A DNA stretch of 27,940 nt, taken from NCBI GenBank assembly GCA_900547305.1, contig URGH01000032.1, forward strand, positions 1 through 27,940. Direction: 5' to 3'. Below are positions 7,582-16,700 of this stretch, in pieces. The notes under the pieces were generated by a model that saw nothing but the letters and a program-made list of their open reading frames with translations, did no database searches and had not been told where the DNA came from. Source of the stretch: an uncultured Oscillospiraceae bacterium. GTDB lineage: Bacteria > Bacillota > Clostridia > Oscillospirales > Acutalibacteraceae. Position 1 is the first letter of the stretch. Every line of letters starts with the position of its first letter. Made by a program: the position numbers and the translations under genes.

Positions 7582-8154
7582 CTAATTCTGTTCATCGAGC
7601 GATAAGCTAAAGCTCGGTATAAACTCTTTTAAAAATATATCAGCCTCGGGGCATTTAAGGGCATCAATTGCCGCTCTGAGCGTTTTTTCTGCTACCGCAA
7701 ATTCGCGGTTGCCCATATTAAGCTCTTCTATGCACTTTATAAGCGCCGATAGCTTGTCCGCCGCTTTTACAAGGCGGGCGGTGTCCTTATCGGGCGAATA
7801 GAGCGCGGCAAAATCCTCCTTAAAATCCTCGGGCAGCATATCGGTAAGTCTTTTTTCGGCTGCCTTTTCAATATCCTTATACACTTCTTTTATTTCGCTG
7901 TTGTAATATTTAACGGGGGTGGGCATATCGCCGGTTATAATTTCGGGCGTATCATGGTACATTGCCGCCACCGCCGTGAAATTCGCATTGTAGCTTTTGC
8001 CAAGTCTCTTATTGCCTATAAGCGCCAGCGCATGGGCTATCTGCGCGGTTTCAAGCGAATGCTCACTTAAATTTTCGCGCCGCGTGTTGCGCATAAGCCC
8101 CCAACGGTATATATTTTTCATTCGGGACATCATAGCATAAAAATGATTTTGCAA
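7582..8154 (-). CDS. yfbR: YfbR-like HD-domain 5'-deoxynucleotidase
   Basis: The product of about 190 residues aligns along its whole length with E. coli YfbR, which dephosphorylates deoxyribonucleoside 5'-monophosphates. Visible are RWGLMRNTRRENLSEHS with metal ligand His32, MYHDTPE (His67, Asp68, Glu71), ITGDMPTPVKYYN, ADKLSALIKCIEEL with the last HD aspartate, and the terminal FIPSFSLSLDE. I prefer a TTG start at 8154, giving MQNHFYAMMSRM as in E. coli, with AAAGGAAG about 10 nt upstream; an in-frame GTG at 8163 sits nearly on that site. It is the first gene of the minus-strand operon. Its role would be dNMP removal in nucleotide pool control, and the link with the sugar/amine genes downstream is not obvious. 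Confidence 0.93.
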   Translation of the reverse strand: MQNHFYAMMSRMKNIYRWGLMRNTRRENLSEHSLETAQIAHALALIGNKRLGKSYNANFTAVAAMYHDTPEIITGDMPTPVKYYNSEIKEVYKDIEKAAEKRLTDMLPEDFKEDFAALYSPDKDTARLVKAADKLSALIKCIEELNMGNREFAVAEKTLRAAIDALKCPEADIFLKEFIPSFSLSLDEQN

Positions 8155-8171
8155 AATTTTCACTTCCTTTA

Positions 8172-8205
8172 TTGAATATTATATCATTAACTGTTATAAT
8201 ATCAA
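8172..8205. promoter_or_regulatory. Interleaved divergent promoters for yfbR operon and yfhO
   Basis: Plus strand: TTGAAT (8172-8177), 17 bp, extended TGT-TATAAT (8195-8200). Minus strand: TTGATA (plus 8200-8205), 16 bp, extended TGA-TATAAT (plus 8178-8183). Each -10 lies inside the spacer of the other, so the two promoters occupy the same 34 bp and cannot both bind polymerase at once. Confidence 0.75.
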
Positions 8206-8233
8206 TAAGATATTTAAAAAAAGGATGTATCAA

Positions 8234-10891
8234 ATGAATTTTTCTTATTCCAAACAGACTCTTTTGCGCCCGCAAAAGGAAAAATATCTTTCTGCGTTTT
8301 TTATAGCGCTCACCGTGGCGGCGGCGCTTTTTGTACCCTATATGATTATGGGCGAGGGATATTTCACCTTTTACGGCGATTTTAACGTGCAGCAGATTCC
8401 GTTTTACATGCAGTGCCACAAGGCGGTAAAATCGGGCAACATTTTTTGGAGCTGGACTACCGACCTCGGCGCTAATTTCATAGGCTCATACAGCTTTTAC
8501 CTGCTCGGCAGCCCGTTTTTCTGGCTTACCGTACCTTTCCCAAACTGGATGGTGCCCTACCTTATGGGTCCCCTGCTTATACTTAAATTCGCCTGCGCCG
8601 CGTTTACCTCGTATTTCTACATTCGCCGCTTTACAAGAACCCCGCAGGCGGCGCGGCTGGGCGCGTTGCTTTACGCTTTTTCGGGCTTTTCAATTTATAA
8701 TATTTTCTTTAACCACTTTCACGAGGCGATTATCGCTTTCCCCGTTTTGCTTTTGGCGCTTGAGCAGCTAATAACCGAAAACCGCCGTATGGTTTTCGCG
8801 CTGAGTGTTGCGCTTTGCGCCGTTACAAATTACTTTTTCTTCTTCGGAATGGTCGTTTTCACGGTGATTTATTTCTTCGTGCGGCTTTTCTCTGGCAATA
8901 TAAAGGTAAAATTCTCCCGCTTTATCGCGCTTATTTTTGAGGCGGCGCTCGGCGTTTGTTTGTCCGCTTTCCTCTTATTACCGAGTATTCTCGCGATAAT
9001 TGATAACTCCCGCGTTTCAAGCATTTTGCTCGGGTGGAATGCCATAATGTACGGTAAGGAGCAGATATACGGCAATATAATTGAGTGTTTCTTCTTCCCG
9101 CCCGATATTCCCGCGCGCCCCGTGTTCTTCCCGGGCGCTAACGTAAAGTGGTCTTCCCTCGGGGGCTGGCTGCCGCTTTTCAGTATGGTGGGCGTTTTTG
9201 TTTGGTTTTCGCAAAGAAAAAATCACTGGCTTAAAATGGTTATAGGTATTTGCATTTTTATGGCTATGGTGCCGTTCCTCAACAGCGCGTTTTACGCCTT
9301 TAACACCTCGTATTACGCGCGGTGGTTCTATATGCCCATACTTATGATATGCCTTGCAACCGTTTCTTTAACAGAGGACAGCACCGTAAACTGGCGCTCC
9401 GGCTACAAATGGGTTTTGGGCATAACATTAGCAATAACTCTTGTTATCGGCTTTTTCCCGCAGGAGGATACCGAGCACAAGGGCAAGTATATTTTCGGGC
9501 TTTACTCGCAGAGTGAGGACGGTATGTACGTCTTCCGCTTTTGGATAACCTGCGCCGTTGCGATTTTAAGTCTTATAATACTGGGTATGCTGCTTAAAGT
9601 GCTTAAAACCGACCGCCGGGCGTTTTACAGGGGCGCCACCGCCTGCGTTTGCATTATAGCCGTAGTTTACGGCAATATATTTATCGCCTGCGGGCGCTCG
9701 CATTCCTATGAAATTAAAGAGGTTATGATTGATAAGCTGATTGAGGGCAAGGTTGACCTTGAAAAGAGCGATAACTACCGCATAGACGTATATGACGGGG
9801 TTGACAATACCTCCATGTACTTAGGCTACCCCGGTATTAACGCCTTTCACTCGGTAGTGCCCGCCTCGATATTTGAGTTTTACGATTATATAGGCGTTGA
9901 TCGCAGCGTGGGCAGCCGCCCCGATACCGACCAGGCGGCAATTCGCCCCCTGCTTTCGGTAAAATACCTTTTAAACCGCAAGGACAGCGACTCAAAGAGC
10001 TTCCTTGATGAAGACGATGAGCCTAAAATGCCGAATTACGAATACATTAAAACCGACGGCGGCTATTACGTTTACGAAAACAAGAACTACATTCCCTACG
10101 GCTTTTCGTACGATTATTATATGAGCTACAATTTCTGCGATGAATACTCAAAATCAAGCCGCGCGGCAATGATGCTCAAAGCCATACTTTTAACCGATGA
10201 GCAGATAGAAAAGTATAAGGACATTCTTGAAAATATAGAGCAGCTTGAAATGCCGCCGTTCGGCAGCGAAGAAACCGGCACTACCCTCTCGCAGACCGAC
10301 AGCGCCATGGAGTACGACTGCGAAAAGCTGCGCGAAACCGCGGCTTACAGCTTCAAGCGCGATAACACGGGCTTTACGGCAGACGTAACAAGAGACAGGG
10401 AAAATCTCGTTTTCTTCTCTGTACCGTATGACAAGGGCTGGAGCGCCGCCGTAAACGGCGAACCCGCCGAAATTGAAAAGGTAAACGCCGGGTTTATGGC
10501 GGTTAAAGTCGGTGCGGGCAGCAGCCGCATACGCTTTGAGTATAAGACCCCGGGGCTTGTTTTGGGGCTTGAAATAACGGGCGCCGCAGCAATACTTCTG
10601 CTTATATACCTGCTTTTCTTCAGGCTTTACTCCAAAAAGCACCCGTCGGATACCGCCTACCCCGAGGGCGACCGCCTTATTGAAAAATGGCGAGCACAGG
10701 ATAAAGAGGATGCGGAAAGAATACTCGCCTCAACATTCCCCGAGGATATAAAGCCGAGCATTTTGGACGACGATACCGCGCCGGATATTGATATTCCGCA
10801 TATTGAAGAGGGCTTCAGCGGCGGGTTTACAATTGATACCGACCTTTTTGGAAACAGCGATAACGACGATAACGGCAGTAAGGAGGAATAA
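8234..10891 (+). CDS. yfhO: YfhO-family polytopic membrane protein (GT-C-like)
   Basis: The product of 885 residues matches the bacterial YfhO family: an N-terminal membrane span, then FYGDFNVQQIPFYMQ, FWSWTTDLGANFIGSYSFYLL and LKFACAAFTSYFYIRRF in the first extracytoplasmic loop and helices. Repeated hydrophobic spans follow, then a large soluble domain (about 500-770), a last span (LGLEITGAAAILLLIYLLFF) and a tail of about 95 residues that is strongly acidic at its end. B. subtilis YfhO (about 860 residues) is thought to be a GT-C type enzyme for lipoteichoic acid glycosylation with CsbB; no csbB partner is seen here. I choose the ATG at 8234 because AAAGGA lies 9 nt upstream; the ATG at 8225 overlaps that site. 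The transported sugar is unknown. Confidence 0.9.
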   Translation: MNFSYSKQTLLRPQKEKYLSAFFIALTVAAALFVPYMIMGEGYFTFYGDFNVQQIPFYMQCHKAVKSGNIFWSWTTDLGANFIGSYSFYLLGSPFFWLTVPFPNWMVPYLMGPLLILKFACAAFTSYFYIRRFTRTPQAARLGALLYAFSGFSIYNIFFNHFHEAIIAFPVLLLALEQLITENRRMVFALSVALCAVTNYFFFFGMVVFTVIYFFVRLFSGNIKVKFSRFIALIFEAALGVCLSAFLLLPSILAIIDNSRVSSILLGWNAIMYGKEQIYGNIIECFFFPPDIPARPVFFPGANVKWSSLGGWLPLFSMVGVFVWFSQRKNHWLKMVIGICIFMAMVPFLNSAFYAFNTSYYARWFYMPILMICLATVSLTEDSTVNWRSGYKWVLGITLAITLVIGFFPQEDTEHKGKYIFGLYSQSEDGMYVFRFWITCAVAILSLIILGMLLKVLKTDRRAFYRGATACVCIIAVVYGNIFIACGRSHSYEIKEVMIDKLIEGKVDLEKSDNYRIDVYDGVDNTSMYLGYPGINAFHSVVPASIFEFYDYIGVDRSVGSRPDTDQAAIRPLLSVKYLLNRKDSDSKSFLDEDDEPKMPNYEYIKTDGGYYVYENKNYIPYGFSYDYYMSYNFCDEYSKSSRAAMMLKAILLTDEQIEKYKDILENIEQLEMPPFGSEETGTTLSQTDSAMEYDCEKLRETAAYSFKRDNTGFTADVTRDRENLVFFSVPYDKGWSAAVNGEPAEIEKVNAGFMAVKVGAGSSRIRFEYKTPGLVLGLEITGAAAILLLIYLLFFRLYSKKHPSDTAYPEGDRLIEKWRAQDKEDAERILASTFPEDIKPSILDDDTAPDIDIPHIEEGFSGGFTIDTDLFGNSDNDDNGSKEE

Positions 10892-10893
10892 TT

Positions 10894-11331
10894 ATGCAAA
10901 ACTCACGCAAGGTAATAAAGCTGTGCCGCATACTCACCGAAGTATCAATAGTGCTTTTAATAATTATAACCGTGTTTCTGCCGTTCGGAATTTCGTGGTA
11001 TGTTGAAACCATGCACCGCTCGCAAACGCTGCCCGCCACCGTTATGGTGACCTGCTACCCCTGCGCGCCCTTTGTGGGCATTGCACTTTTTATGCTGCGC
11101 CGAATACTCATACGCGCATACGGCGGCGTGTTCTTTACAGGTGCCAATTCAAAGGATATAAGGGTAATATCGGGCTGCTGCGCGGTAATAGCCGTTATAA
11201 CCCTTATTGCGGGGCGGTATTACCTGCCGTTTTATATAGTGGGCTTTACCTTTGCCTTTTTGGCGCTGCTCACCTTTTCGGCAAACGCCATTTTAGCGGC
11301 GGCAAACGAAAAGATGAATAATACCCCTTGA
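10894..11331 (+). CDS. DUF2975-like small integral membrane protein
   Basis: The 145-residue protein has four predicted membrane spans (about 14-36, 46-68, 88-108, 112-137) and a middle segment ILIRAYGGVFFTGANSKDIRVIS that resembles the conserved F-x-x-x-N-x-x-x-L/I-R-x-I region of DUF2975 proteins. Those are often paired with a small Xre-type HTH gene, which is absent here. The ATG starts 2 nt after the yfhO stop, and its GGAGGAA site is inside the yfhO end, so both are co-translated from the 8195 promoter. The stop codon overlaps the -35 box of the pyr promoter. Function unknown. Confidence 0.65.
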   Translation: MQNSRKVIKLCRILTEVSIVLLIIITVFLPFGISWYVETMHRSQTLPATVMVTCYPCAPFVGIALFMLRRILIRAYGGVFFTGANSKDIRVISGCCAVIAVITLIAGRYYLPFYIVGFTFAFLALLTFSANAILAAANEKMNNTP

Positions 11332-11356
11332 CTTTAATACGGCAATATGCTATTAT
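11328..11356 (+). promoter_or_regulatory. pyr operon promoter
   Basis: TTGACT (11328-11333) and an extended -10 TGC-TATTAT (TATTAT 11351-11356, TG at 11348-11349) have 17-bp spacing. A TATAAT at 11354-11359 overlaps it but would give a 20-bp spacer. Transcription should begin near 11363, just before the attenuator folds. Confidence 0.8.
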
Positions 11357-11367
11357 AATTAAAATAA

Positions 11368-11466
11368 GATCTTTAAGCAGGGTGCTGTGACGCCGGCAAG
11401 ATTGTAAACCGTAAAAAAACCGATTAACGTATCGGTATGTTTTGTTGCGCTTACGACCTGCTTAAA
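11368..11466 (+). promoter_or_regulatory. PyrR-type attenuator: anti-antiterminator and antiterminator of the pyr leader
   Basis: Hairpin 1 (11368-11403): lower stem GATCTT/AAGATT, a 3-nt bulge, GC/GC, a small purine internal loop, upper stem GGTG/CGCC and hexaloop CTGTGA (11385-11390). The hexaloop fits the CNGNGA loop bound by PyrR. Alternative helix 2 pairs TTTAAGCAGG (11372-11381) perfectly with CCTGCTTAAA (11457-11466), can be extended by 11387-11393 with 11447-11454, and consumes both hairpin 1 and the 5' arm of the terminator. Known PyrR systems work this way: UMP-PyrR stabilises hairpin 1 and allows termination. The upper stem closes with G-C rather than the usual C-G pair, and pyrR itself is not in this window. 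Confidence 0.72.
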
Positions 11467-11483
11467 AAGCGGGTCGTTTTTTT
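11453..11483 (+). terminator. Attenuation terminator in the pyr leader
   Basis: ACGACCTGC (11453-11461) pairs with GCGGGTCGT (11469-11477), 9 bp with one GU, around a 7-nt loop. It is followed by seven T residues (11477-11483). It ends only 11 nt before pyrC and its 5' arm is shared with the antiterminator helix, so it decides expression of the whole operon. Confidence 0.9.
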
Positions 11484-11494
11484 AGGAGCAGATT

Positions 11495-12706
11495 ATGACA
11501 CTGAACAATGCCTTTGTTTACCGAAACGGTAAAACAGAACAGCAAAATTACGAATTATCGGTCGGCAATGTCGGCTTTCTTTCCGATTTTAATAATCTTT
11601 ATATTTTCCCGGCTTTCTGTGATGTTCATGTGCATTTCAGGGAACCGGGATTTTTTTACAAGGAAACAATAAAAACAGGCTCACTTGCAGCGGCACGCGG
11701 CGGCTATACCGACGTTTGCACAATGCCGAACCTTAACCCCGTGCCCGACAGCGTGGAAAACATAAAAAAGCAGATAGAAATTATCGAAAAGGACGCGGTT
11801 GTGCGCGTTCACCCCTATGCCGCAATAACCGTGGGCGAAAAGGGCGAAACGCTTACAAATATGCAAGCCTTAGCCCCCTACTGTATAGCCTTTTCGGACG
11901 ACGGCAAGGGCGTGCAAAGCGAAGCTATGATGCGCTCGGCTATGCTTAAAGCGAAAGCGCTCGGGAAAATTATAGCCGCCCACTGCGAGGATAACTCGCT
12001 GCTTTGCGGCGGATACATTCATAAAGGCGAATACGCCCGCCTGCATGGGCATAAGGGCATATGCTCTGAAAGCGAGTGGAAACCCATTGAAAGAGATTTA
12101 AGGCTTGCAAAGGAAACGGGCTGCAAGTACCACGTCTGCCACATTTCCTGCAAGGAAAGCGTGGAACTGATACGAAAAGCCAAGGCGGAGGGCGTGGACG
12201 TAACATGCGAGACCGCGCCGCACTACTTAATATTTAACGATATGGATTTAAAAGAGAGCGGCAATTTTAAAATGAACCCGCCGATTAGAAGCGAAGAGGA
12301 CAGGCAGGCGTTAATACAGGGCTTGCAGGACGGCACTATAGATATGATAGCCACCGACCACGCGCCGCACAGCAGTGAAGAAAAATCGCGGGGGCTGCAG
12401 AATAGCCTTATGGGCGTTGTGGGGCTTGAAACCGCATTTCCCGCGCTTTACACCTATCTTGTAAAACCGGGAATTATAACGCTTGAAAGGCTTATTGAGC
12501 TGATGGCGACAACCCCGCGCAGGCGGTTCGGTTTAGAGAAAACCGACGATATTTGCGTTTACGATTTGCAAAGCGAATATAAAATTGACCCCTGCGAATT
12601 TAAAAGCAAGGGCAAAAGCACGCCGTTTGACGGGCTTACGGTAACAGGCAAAAACTTACTTACAGTATGCGGAGGTAAAGCAGTATGGAATATAACAGAA
12701 AATTAG
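11495..12706 (+). CDS. pyrC: Dihydroorotase
   Basis: This 403-residue amidohydrolase catalyses reversible cyclisation of N-carbamoyl-L-aspartate to L-dihydroorotate, step three of UMP synthesis. The class I signature is clear: DVHVHFREPG with zinc ligands His45 and His47, FSDDGKG (Asp135/Asp136), AAHCEDN with His163, HVCHIS with His216, and IATDHAPHSSEEK with Asp288. These match the binuclear zinc enzymes of Gram-positive bacteria. AGGAGC precedes the ATG by about 6 nt, immediately after the attenuator terminator. It is the first gene of the operon and its 3' end overlaps carA by 22 nt. It is slightly shorter than the usual 420-430 residues. Confidence 0.97.
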   Translation: MTLNNAFVYRNGKTEQQNYELSVGNVGFLSDFNNLYIFPAFCDVHVHFREPGFFYKETIKTGSLAAARGGYTDVCTMPNLNPVPDSVENIKKQIEIIEKDAVVRVHPYAAITVGEKGETLTNMQALAPYCIAFSDDGKGVQSEAMMRSAMLKAKALGKIIAAHCEDNSLLCGGYIHKGEYARLHGHKGICSESEWKPIERDLRLAKETGCKYHVCHISCKESVELIRKAKAEGVDVTCETAPHYLIFNDMDLKESGNFKMNPPIRSEEDRQALIQGLQDGTIDMIATDHAPHSSEEKSRGLQNSLMGVVGLETAFPALYTYLVKPGIITLERLIELMATTPRRRFGLEKTDDICVYDLQSEYKIDPCEFKSKGKSTPFDGLTVTGKNLLTVCGGKAVWNITEN

Positions 12707-13773
12707 TGCTTGAAGACGGCGCCGAGTATTACGGCACGGGCTTCGGCTACACGGGCGACGCGGTGTGCGAAATAGTTTTTAATACCTCTATGGTGGGGTA
12801 TCAGGAAATAATATCCGACCCCTCATACACCTATCAGGCGGTGGTTATGACATACCCGCTTATAGGCAACTACGGCACTGCCGACGAAGACTACGAAACC
12901 AAAAACCCCACAATAGGGGGGCTGATAGTAAGGGAGTATAACGACCTGCCATCTAACTTCCGCTATACCAAAACCTTATCGGAAGTAATGGAAGAATATA
13001 AAATACCGGGGCTTGCGGGTATAGATACCAGAAAACTTACCCGCAGTATACGCGATTTAGGCTCGCGCCGCGGAATTATAACAAACGCCGATACGCCGAC
13101 AGAAGAAGCGCTTGAAAAAATCAAGAACACCCCCGTGCCGCACGACGCAGTGGCGCATGTAAGCTGCAAAAAGCGCCGCTATTCAAGAACGGCTAACGCA
13201 AAATACAACGTTGTGGCGATTGACTGCGGAATAAAACTCAACATTATCCGCTCGTTAAATGCGCGCGGGTGCAATGTTACGGTAATGCCCTACAACACCT
13301 CTGCCGCAGAGGTTGAAAAAATGAAGCCCGACGGCATTTTCCTCTCAAACGGACCGGGCGACCCCGAGGACGTTATACCCGTAATTGACCTTGTAAAGAA
13401 ATTAAGGGGTAAATACCCGATATTCGGTATTTGCTTAGGGCATCAGATGATATGCCTTGCCTGCGGGGCTGAAACATATAAATTAAAGTTCGGTCACCGC
13501 GGCGGAAACCACCCCGTTAAAAACCTTGAAACGGGAAAAATTGAAATAACCTCGCAAAACCACAGCTATGCCGTAAACGAAAAAAGCCTTGAAAACACGG
13601 GACTTAAAGTTACCCACATAAACCTGCTCGATAACACGGTTGAAGGCGTAAGCGACGAAAAATCAAAGATGTTCAGCGTGCAGTACCACCCCGAAAGCGC
13701 GCCCGGCCCGCAGGACAGCGCTTATTTATTCGATAAATTCACGTCTCTTATGGAGGAAAACAAAAATGCCTAA
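12685..13773 (+). CDS. carA: Carbamoyl phosphate synthase small (glutaminase) subunit
   Basis: The 362-residue subunit hydrolyses glutamine and passes ammonia to CarB for carbamoyl phosphate synthesis. The N-terminal CarA domain (1-150: EDGAEYYGTGFGY, VGYQEIISDPSY, GIDTRKLTR) is followed by a class I amidotransferase domain with nucleophile Cys250 in FGICLGHQ, SNGPGDP (221-227) and the His335/Glu337 pair in QYHPES. All catalytic residues are present. The GGAGGTAA site lies inside the pyrC end, and the gene overlaps carB by 8 nt, so the two subunits should be made in equal amounts. Its place inside the pyr operon indicates a pyrimidine-dedicated enzyme. No arginine gene is nearby. Confidence 0.98.
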   Translation: MEYNRKLVLEDGAEYYGTGFGYTGDAVCEIVFNTSMVGYQEIISDPSYTYQAVVMTYPLIGNYGTADEDYETKNPTIGGLIVREYNDLPSNFRYTKTLSEVMEEYKIPGLAGIDTRKLTRSIRDLGSRRGIITNADTPTEEALEKIKNTPVPHDAVAHVSCKKRRYSRTANAKYNVVAIDCGIKLNIIRSLNARGCNVTVMPYNTSAAEVEKMKPDGIFLSNGPGDPEDVIPVIDLVKKLRGKYPIFGICLGHQMICLACGAETYKLKFGHRGGNHPVKNLETGKIEITSQNHSYAVNEKSLENTGLKVTHINLLDNTVEGVSDEKSKMFSVQYHPESAPGPQDSAYLFDKFTSLMEENKNA

Positions 13774-16700
13774 AAGAACCGACATAAAAAAGATACTCGT
13801 AATTGGCTCAGGTCCTATTGTAATAGGTCAGGCGGCGGAGTTCGACTATGCGGGCACGCAGGCATGCTTGGCGCTTAAGGAGGAGGGGTACGAGGTAGTT
13901 CTCTGCAACTCAAACCCCGCAACCATTATGACCGATACATCTATTGCCGACAAGGTGTATATGGAGCCGCTAACCCTTGAATACTTAGCAAAGGTAATAC
14001 GCTATGAGCGCCCCGACGCAGTACTGCCCGGCATTGGCGGGCAAACGGGACTTAACCTTGCTATGCAGCTTGAAAAAAAGGGCGTTTTGCGCGAGTGTAA
14101 TGTAGAGCTTTTGGGAACCTCAAGCCGCAGCATTGAGCGTGCCGAGGACAGGGAGCTTTTTAAAGAGCTTTGCGAAGAAATAGGCGAGCCTGTTTTGCAA
14201 TCGGTAATAGCCGAAAGCCTTGAAGAGGGTCTTGCAGCCGCAAAGGAAATAGGCTACCCCGTAGTTTTGCGCCCCGCCTTTACCTTGGGCGGCACGGGCG
14301 GCGGCTTTGCCGATAACGAGGAAGAATGTGCCGAAATATTAAGGGGCGCTTTGGAGCTTTCCCCCGTTCACCAGGTTTTGGTTGAAAAAAGCATAAAGGG
14401 CTATAAGGAAATTGAATACGAGGTAATGCGCGATAATAACGACACGGCAATTACCATTTGCAATATGGAAAACGTTGACCCCGTGGGTATTCACACGGGC
14501 GACTCAATTGTAGTTTGCCCCTCGCAGACCCTTACCAACAAAGAGTACCATATGCTGCGCGACAGCGCCCTTAAAATCATACGTGCCCTTAAAATTGAGG
14601 GCGGCTGCAATGTGCAGTTTGCGCTTGACCCGCTTTCATTTAACTACTATCTTATTGAGGTTAACCCCCGCGTTTCGCGCTCCTCCGCCCTTGCAAGCAA
14701 GGCAAGCGGCTACCCGATAGCGCGCGTCAGTGCCAAAATATCGGTAGGTATGCGCCTTGATGAGATTATGATAGCAAACACCCCCGCCTCATTTGAGCCG
14801 GCGCTCGATTATGTCGTTACCAAAATGCCGCGTTTCCCGTTTGATAAATTCTCATCGGCTAACAATAAGCTTTCCACCCAAATGAAAGCCACGGGCGAGG
14901 TTATGAGCGTGGGCAGAACGATTGAGGAAAGCCTGCTTAAAGCCGCAAGGTCGCTTGAAATAGGCGTAAACCACCTTTATATGAAGAAGTTTGAAGCTTT
15001 TTCGGACGACGAAATGTTAAGCTATATAAAGGACGGCACCGACGACCGTATTTATGCAATTGCAGAACTCCTGCGCCGAAAGACCGATATAGGCATGATT
15101 TGCAACGCCACAAAAATAGATATGCTTTTCCTTGAAAAGATAAAGAACATAGTTAAAACCGAGAACAAGCTGCGCGAGCATATAGGCGATACCGACACGC
15201 TGTATACCGCTAAAAAGCTCGGATTTTCCGATGCATTTATAGGTAAGCTATGGGGTATGACGGGCGAGGAAATTTATAAAATAAGGGAAAAGCACGGTAT
15301 GTTCCCCGTTTATAAAATGATTGACACCTGCGCCTCGGAATTTGAAAGCTATATCCCCTATTTTTACTCGACCTATGAGGACGAAAACGAATCGGTGGTA
15401 TCGGATAAAAAGAAGATAATAGTTTTAGGCTCGGGCCCTATAAGAATAGGTCAGGGCGTTGAGTTTGATTACTCCACCGTGCACGCGGTTACCACAATTA
15501 AAAAATCGGGGTATGAAGCGATAATTATAAACAACAACCCCGAAACCGTTTCGACCGATTACACCTGCTCGGATAAGCTCTACTTTGAGCCGCTCTGCAC
15601 CGAGGACGTTATGAATATTATCCACCTTGAAAAGCCGATAGGTGTTATAGCGTCTCTCGGCGGGCAGACCGCCATAAACCTTGCCGAAAGCCTTAAAAAC
15701 CGCGGGGTTAAGATTATCGGTACCGATTGCGAGGCAATAGACCGCGCCGAAAACCGCGATTTATTTGAAAAGGTGCTGAAAGAGCTTAACATCCCCCAGC
15801 CACAGGGCAAGGCGGTAACCAAAATTGAAGACGGCGTAAAAGCCGCCGAGGAAATCGGCTACCCCGTGCTTGTGCGCCCCTCGTTCGTATTAGGCGGTAG
15901 GGCTATGCAGATAGTGGCGGACGAAGAACAATTGCGCCGATACCTCCGTACCGCGGTTGAAATTGACGAGGATAAGCCTGTGCTTGTTGATAAATATATT
16001 TCAGGCAAGGAGCTCGAGGTGGACGCCATTTGCAACGGCAAGGACGTTTTCGTACCGGGAATTATGGAGCTTGTAGAGCGCACGGGCATACACAGCGGCG
16101 ACTCAATAAGCGTGTACCCCACATTCAGCATAAGCGAGAAAGTGCGCGAGACAATACTTGATTATACAAAGCGGTTAGGACTGGGCATCGGCATAATAGG
16201 GCTTTACAACATTCAGTTTATTGTTGATAAAAACGATAATGTGTTTATAATAGAAGTAAACCCGCGCTCTTCAAGAACCGTTCCGTTCCTTTCAAAGGCT
16301 ACGGGTTTCAGCCTTGCCGACATTGCAACGCTGGTAATTTTAGGCAAAAGCCTTAAAGAGCAGGGATTTGATAAAATTTACCCGGGCGATAAAAAGCGCT
16401 GGTATGTAAAAGCCCCCGCGTTCTCTTTCTCAAAGCTAAGAGGGCTTGACGCTTACCTGTCACCCGAAATGAAATCCACGGGCGAAGCCATAGGCTACGA
16501 CGATAAGCTCACCCGCGCGCTTTACAAAGCGCTTAAAGCCAGCGGCATGAACGTTATGAACTACGGCACGGTGCTTGCCACCATAGCCGATAATGATAAG
16601 GAAGAGGCGCTGCCGCTTATTAGCCGCTTTTACAATATGGGCTTTAACATTCAGGCAACCGCGGGTACGGCTGAATTTTTAAAGCAAAACGGAATACGCA

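Noticed and set aside
11372..11466. Possible metabolite riboswitch in the pyrC leader
   Set aside because: The closing helix and inner stems could suggest an aptamer, but I could not match any known riboswitch consensus, while the CNGNGA hexaloop and operon fit a PyrR attenuator better.
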